NCBI RefSeq assembly: GCF_963924675.1
Contig: NC_089221.1
Location: 133,280,263-133,344,262, forward strand
DNA: 64,000 bases
Direction of reading: 5' to 3'
DNA from: Phocoena phocoena
Lineage: Eukaryota; Chordata; Mammalia; Artiodactyla; Phocoenidae
Position numbers and translations under genes: made by a program. Under the pieces are notes generated by a model that had not been told where the DNA came from, did no database searches, and saw only the letters and a program-made list of their open reading frames with translations. Below, piece by piece: positions 59,363-64,000 of the stretch. How positions within the stretch are numbered: position 1 is the first letter of the stretch; every line of letters begins with the position of its first letter.

Positions 59363-60279
59363 TTTTTCAACCATTGTTTTAAAAAGGTGGTGGATGAAGA
59401 GGAGATTGTAGCATTAGTTGTTGGTGAGTCTTTGGTTAATTAAAAACTTATTTCACCATGGCATGTCCAGGGCGTTACGGGGAAGCAAGACTCTGCTGTC
59501 TTTTCTAATTATCTTGATCCCCCAGTCAGAAGGTATTGTCAGGTTGTGTAATCTCGTTCGGTTTTTTTTTGTTTTTTGTTTTTCATCTCAGTGAAGAAGG
59601 ATCTGAGATTAAGTTTAGGAAGAGATTGGAAACCAAAGCTCAGAGGAATAGAATAAAATGATGCAGAGGCATCCTGAATCAGGAGAAAAAAAATGATAGG
59701 ACTTTGTTGATGGAGCTGCTGAAGGAAGATAAGACGCTGAAGGCATCTCAGAGGGAAGAGCAGGGGGAATGAAAGAGAGCAGAGCCCAGGGAAGAGAGAT
59801 AACCGGGTGGAGAACAGAGATAAAAGGCGGCATACGGGGCAAGGCCAGGGAGGAGGACGGCAGGCTCTCCAGGCCACTTCCTTTCTCTTTCTGTTTTGTT
59901 TCTGTCTCTCAGGTTATATCTTCAAAGGGAGGGAGGAGGCCATTTTGGAGCATATGTTAAATGTTCAATCCTGATCATTCAATCTCTATGCCTGAAAACA
60001 TAGCCTCATTTGGTGGTAAATCTAAACTCTAGTCTCTTCGAGAACGTGAGGCCCAGGCCCAAAGACCCTCTGGCTTCATGTCCTTTACATTCCCCCTACT
60101 CCCATTTCCAGGTCTGGTTGTATTCAGACAGACGTAGGCAGGGAGAACACCTGATTTTCCTGAAGTTATTAGGGGGAAACCTACAACTTCCAGCTGAATA
60201 GCCCTTTCCACCTCATACACTAGTATAATCATTGAGAGATCACCATGGTACTTTATGTATCTGGAGGGGCCAGGGCACA
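59363..60279. other. Gene-free stretch
   Basis: I see no supported exon or repeat. The 112-codon minus-strand ORF at 59539-59877 has no motif. Confidence 0.45.
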
Positions 60280-60457
60280 GGGGCTAAGGCCCTGGGCTTT
60301 GGAGCTGCTCCAGAATTTGAATCCAGCTCGACTGCAGACAAGCTACTTTTTGTATCTGAGCTTTCATTTCCTCATCTATCAAACGGATAAAAGTGGCAGC
60401 TCCCTCATAGAGACATTGCTATGATTAAATAAAATAGTGCATTTAAAGTGCTTAGGG
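60280..60457 (+). repeat. MIR, forward orientation, left part
   Basis: The head-to-core order aaggccctgggctttggagc, tttgaatccagctcgactgc, atttcctcatctatcaaacg and aaagtgcttaggg is interrupted at 60457 by an L1 and continues at 61067. Confidence 0.88.
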
Positions 60458-61053
60458 TCCAGGAGATGGGAGCAACCTAAGTGTCCATCATCAGATGAAT
60501 GGATAAAGAAGATGTGGCACATATATACAGTGGAATATTACTCAGCCATAAAAAGAAACGAAATTGAGCTATTTGTAATGAGGTGGCTGGACCTAGAGTC
60601 TGTCATACAGAGTGAAGTAAGTCAGAAAGAGAAAGACAAATACCGTATATTAACACATATAGATGGAATTTAAGAAAAAAAAATGTCATGAAGAACCTAG
60701 GGGTAAGACAGGAATAAAGACACAGACCTACTAGAGAATGGACTTGAGGATATGGGGAGGGGGAAGGGTAAGCTGTGACAAAGCGAGAGAGTGGCATGGA
60801 CATATATACACTACCAAACGTTAGGTAGATAGCTAGTGGGAAGCAGCCGCATAGCACAGGGAGATCAGCTCAGTGCTTTGTGACCACCTAGAGGGGTGGG
60901 ATAGGGAGGGTGGGAGGGAGGGAGACGCAAGAGGGAAGAGATATGGGAACATATGTATAACTGATTCACTTTGTTATAAAGCAGAAGCCAACACACCACT
61001 GTAAAGCAATTATACTCCAATAAAGATGTAAGAAAATAAAAATAAAAATAAAT
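60458..61053 (+). mobile_element. 5'-truncated L1 tail inserted in a MIR
   Basis: This holds the last ~70 codons of ORF2 (SVIQSEVSQKEKDKYRIL; stop at 60671), the 3'UTR and an A-rich end with AATAAAGATG. A perfect 13-bp target-site duplication, AAAGTGCTTAGGG, lies at 60445-60457 and 61054-61066. Its 3'UTR is close to those of copies A and C. Confidence 0.97.
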
Positions 61054-61066
61054 AAAGTGCTTAGGG

Positions 61067-61110
61067 TAGTGCCTGGCACACAGAAGTGCTGAAATCATGT
61101 TGGTGCTGGG
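61067..61110 (+). repeat. MIR, right part
   Basis: The tail tagtgcctggcacacagaag continues the MIR cut by the L1 at 60458-61053. Confidence 0.8.
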
Positions 61111-61194
61111 TGCTGGCCCTGTGAGTAGGTCCAAGTGCAAAGCTAGGTGCACATGGCAGGCACCCCATGAAGATGATATTGACTCCTGGATTGA

Positions 61195-61345
61195 GGGCGC
61201 TTGATTCTAGCTCTCATTCACGATAGAGGGAACCTGGAATGTCACTGGACCTCTCTGTGCTTCCCTTTTTCTCCTTTATAAAATGGAGATGCACCCTTCC
61301 TCTGACACAGACTGCTATGTGTTTGAAAATGCTTAGAAAATTATG
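61195..61345 (+). repeat. Second MIR remnant, forward orientation
   Basis: The order gattctagctctcattcacg, actggacctctctgtgcttc and cctttataaaatggagatgc matches MIR. Confidence 0.65.
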
Positions 61346-61679
61346 AAACAGCACAGAAATACAGAAGTGGTCATTTCCATTACTCTAACACTGCACTTTT
61401 ACCAAGCTGACCACCCTCTACTGAGCTTACAAAGTTTCACGGTAGCTAAGAATTTTCGCTCTAATTGGCCATCACCTCCTAGGGCAGAATGTTTCTACCC
61501 CCATCCTGCATTGACGCCGGACACTTGCATCAAAGGCACAGTTCCACAGCTTCCAGGAAGTGTGCATGCAGAATTCCAAACTTTCATTCTTTTTTCTCTC
61601 TTCGTTCTTTTTGCCTCTCAGGTACATTAGAAATGATTTAAATTTCTGTACTACGCATTTAGCATAATAAAGACGGAAA

Positions 61680-61815
61680 TGACTTTGTAGACTGTAAGCT
61701 GTCTGGGAACAGGGACCAGGCAGGTCTGTCTAGTTCATCGTTATACCCCAGCACCCAACACGGCCCTTTGGCACATAAGAGACACCCAATACGCTTTTGT
61801 TAGATGAGTGAATGT
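61680..61815 (+). repeat. L2 LINE 3' end
   Basis: The run gactgtaagctgtctgggaa, cagggaccaggcaggtctgt, taccccagcacccaacacgg and atgagtgaatg follows the L2 3' terminus. Confidence 0.75.
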
Positions 61816-62890
61816 GGTAGAAATCAAGACTGTTTGTCCAACAGCCATTCCCAGTTTCTTCCATGCTGACTGATCCTAAGTTTTGGCTGAACGGCAATGT
61901 GCACAGCCTCAGTCCCTCTTGCCTAAGGGTGGGCCTGTGACCCCGTGAAATATATGTGGAGGTCTTCTGGTAAACTCTATGAAACATTTCCCTTTCTGAC
62001 AAAAGATAAGTGTCATATTAGGGAAAAAGTCCCATTTCCCATCTACCTCTTCCTTCCTGCCTGGGATGCAGGAAGAGTCAAGGGAAGTCACAGAGACTCT
62101 AATATCTCATTGCCAGCTAAAGAATGTCACTAACCACCTGGCTCTACAAGGACTGAGTGATGAGCCACCGTAGCTGCCGACCTTCAACACACCCTGAAAG
62201 AAGTTCAGGGTGGAGATCAGGAGTGAGAAACTCTGTGCTCTGGGGGAAAAGGCAGAACAGGCCTTCAGACAGATATTTTCAGAAGAAAACTTTTATGAAC
62301 CTGGATTCTTGCATCTTCACATACTTAGAAAAGCACTAAAACCATTAACTATCTGTTCCTTGTGATCAGCAGCAACCTTCTACAGAGATGTGAATGTACT
62401 CCCTTGGATGAAAATACTCCCTTCACCAAATTCACATATATACAGCGTCTCCCATTATATTTAGGTACCGGAGGGCAGAGAGTTGCCTTTTGACAAAGTT
62501 CCTTGTTCTGCAGCAAAGGTTTCCACTTAACCCATCCTCCATGTTTCCCTTATCACCTTGGTGCCATCTCATTATGCCTCTGATACCTCTGAAGAGATTC
62601 ATAGCACTACCCTGTCCCCCACCTAGACATTACTTCTCTGTTTATCTTTTCTGTTTTCTCATTATCGCTTTCCACAAACCAAATATTACATCTTGGTTTT
62701 TAATTACTTTAATGGGCCTCATGTCCACAGTAATTGGGACATTGAGGTCATTATCTTGTCTCCTCAGATCTTCTTGAACAATTTTATTGATCGTTTCTTG
62801 GACTAGACTCACATAAACCTATAATTTAGGCCAAGGGTTAACCTGATTAATTAGCATCATTACTTTCTGGTGCAAAGCTGTCCTCCCTTT
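61816..62890. other. Gene-free stretch, possible LTR remnant
   Basis: The part 61850-62200 (gggtgggcctgtgaccccgt, tcttccttcctgcctgggat) vaguely resembles a MaLR LTR but is too diverged to call. The rest is unassigned. Confidence 0.35.
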
Positions 62891-62895
62891 AAAAT

Positions 62896-63069
62896 AGTGG
62901 TTTGCAAACATGGCCGTATATTAGGAGTACCTGAGGTGCTTTAAAATCTCCTGAAGCCCAGGTCTTCCCCATGCCAATTAAACCAAGAGTGCAGAGGGGA
63001 GTCCAGCTTCAGGACTTTAAGCTCCCCACAAGATTCCAGTGTATAGCCAAGTTTGAAAATCAGTGGTTT
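62896..63069. repeat. MER5A-like element, first of a pair
   Basis: The ends are tagtggtttgcaaacatgg and gtttgaaaatcagtggttta, which are related inverted termini of MER5A. The core between them is degenerate. Confidence 0.65.
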
Positions 63070-63075
63070 AGACAA

Positions 63076-63238
63076 GTACTTCCCAATCTTTAATGTGCAT
63101 GTGAATCACACAGAGGCCTTATTTAAATGCAGATTTTGAGGGTCTGGGGTGGGACTGATATTCTGCATTACTAACTAGCTCCCAGGTGATGACAATATTT
63201 GTCTGAGGCCCACAGTTTGCATGGCAAGAGTCTAGAAA
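63076..63238. repeat. MER5A-like element, second of a pair
   Basis: The segment tgtgcatgtgaatcacacag, ggtctggggtgggactgata and agctcccaggtgatgacaat is a clearer MER5A core, directly after the first copy. Confidence 0.75.
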
Positions 63239-63488
63239 CTAGATTTTGCAGTCTATTCTAATGCTGGATCTGAAATTAAATTCTCCTTGGGTCCAATTGC
63301 AAAGTCACAGAAAAAAAATAATCCCTGCAATAAAGTCAAGAGCTGGGGCAGTGAATGAAAGAACTCAGAGGGTTGTTGTCTTTGATCTCTAATTTAGTTA
63401 TGGACTTGGGTTGACAAACCATCCCAGTTTGTCGGGGACCGAGGGGAGGTTCTCGCATGCAAGGATTTTGAGTGTTAAAACTGGGACA

Positions 63489-63694
63489 GGGCTTCCCTGG
63501 TGGTGCAGTGGTTGAGAGTCCGCCTGCCAATGCAGGGGACACGGGTTCGTGCCCCGGTCCAGGAAGATACCACATGCCGCGGAGCGGCTGGGCCCGTGAG
63601 CCATGGCTGCTGAGCCTGTGCGTCCGGAGCCTGCGCTCTGCAACGGGAGAGGCCACAACAGTGAGAGGCCTGTGTACCGCAAAACAAAAAACAA
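63489..63694 (+). mobile_element. CHR-type SINE, short form
   Basis: This is a complete copy with B box GGTTCGTGCCC and a tail of A runs broken by C. The target-site duplication AAAACTGGGACA lies at 63477-63488 and 63695-63706. Confidence 0.97.
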
Positions 63695-63706
63695 AAAACT
63701 GGGACA

Positions 63707-64000
63707 AGCTGGCCACCCTAGTTAATGGCGGCGTCCCTAAGAGAGCAACAGCCGAGCTTTGCACTTCAGCGTTCCGATTCCTCTTTCTGAGAAAAGAAGT
63801 CCACCTCAGGGTCAAGTGTGTGCTGGGAAAGATAGCTTATGGAAAAGAAATTCGGAGTTGCATGCCCAACAAGAACTTAAAGAATGTGACTTCAAAGGGT
63901 AACTAATCAGGCAGGTGAAATTAGAAAATTCCAAGAACAAGGTTATACCAGGGCCATAGAGGTCAATCTAGGGTTACATGGTTTAAGGTCTCTGCTTTAG
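63707..64000. other. Unassigned sequence to window end
   Basis: No gene or recognisable repeat is visible in the last 0.3 kb. Confidence 0.45.

Noticed and set aside
5264..63694. Many similar ~200-300 bp repeats across the window, considered as a direct-repeat array
   Set aside because: They are dispersed SINEs, in both orientations, each with its own target-site duplication. They have no spacer regularity and are not CRISPR-like.
1..64000. A prokaryote-style defence, toxin or metabolic system
   Set aside because: There are no operon-like ORFs, ribosome-binding sites or matching families. All lines of evidence point to mammalian nuclear DNA.

Overview
This is mammalian nuclear DNA, most likely from a cetacean, probably a toothed whale. 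The main evidence is 15 insertions of a tRNA-derived SINE whose head has Pol III A and B boxes and matches the tRNA-Glu-derived CHR family of whales, hippos and ruminants. Most copies belong to a young, short (~200 bp), A-tailed class. No BovB or Bov-A element typical of ruminants was recognised. Older MIR, L2, MER5A, Tigger-like, MaLR and ERVL LTR remnants form a normal placental background. No bacterial, plasmid or phage sequence was seen.

Layout: 1-3340 is the 3' half of a decayed L1. About 3340-21340 is old sequence with MIR, L1M, MaLR, MER5A and Tigger remnants, cut by eight SINEs and two CA/TG microsatellites. 21345-29556 is a nested complex. A 5'-truncated L1, flanked by an 18-bp target-site duplication (TSD), was itself hit by a near-full-length L1 (21442-28685) and by a SINE, and all of this lies in an older L1M-like repeat. 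29557-44866 is old sequence with an ERVL-type solo LTR, a MaLR-type LTR, MIRs, four SINEs, an AT-rich palindrome, a 12-bp CpG repeat and a few weak exon-like segments. 44880-52120 is a second near-full-length L1, interrupted by a SINE inside its reverse transcriptase region. 52134-64000 is old sequence with MIRs, L2, L1M, a processed 3'UTR-like segment, an L1 tail inserted into a MIR, MER5A copies and a final SINE.

No intact protein-coding host gene is visible. The only recognisable coding sequences are L1 ORF1 and ORF2 relics, all broken by stops or frameshifts. The reverse transcriptase FADD box differs in each of the three copies: FSDD, FAHD and FADH. The window therefore reads as an intergenic or intronic stretch dominated by successive retrotransposition. 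I found no convincing new gene system. The points most worth checking are the antisense ORFs shared by the two L1 5'UTRs, a SINE insertion with apparent target deletion, a tandemly duplicated Tigger/L1 junction, the palindrome, and the exon-like segments near 40.7 and 42.8-43.2 kb.
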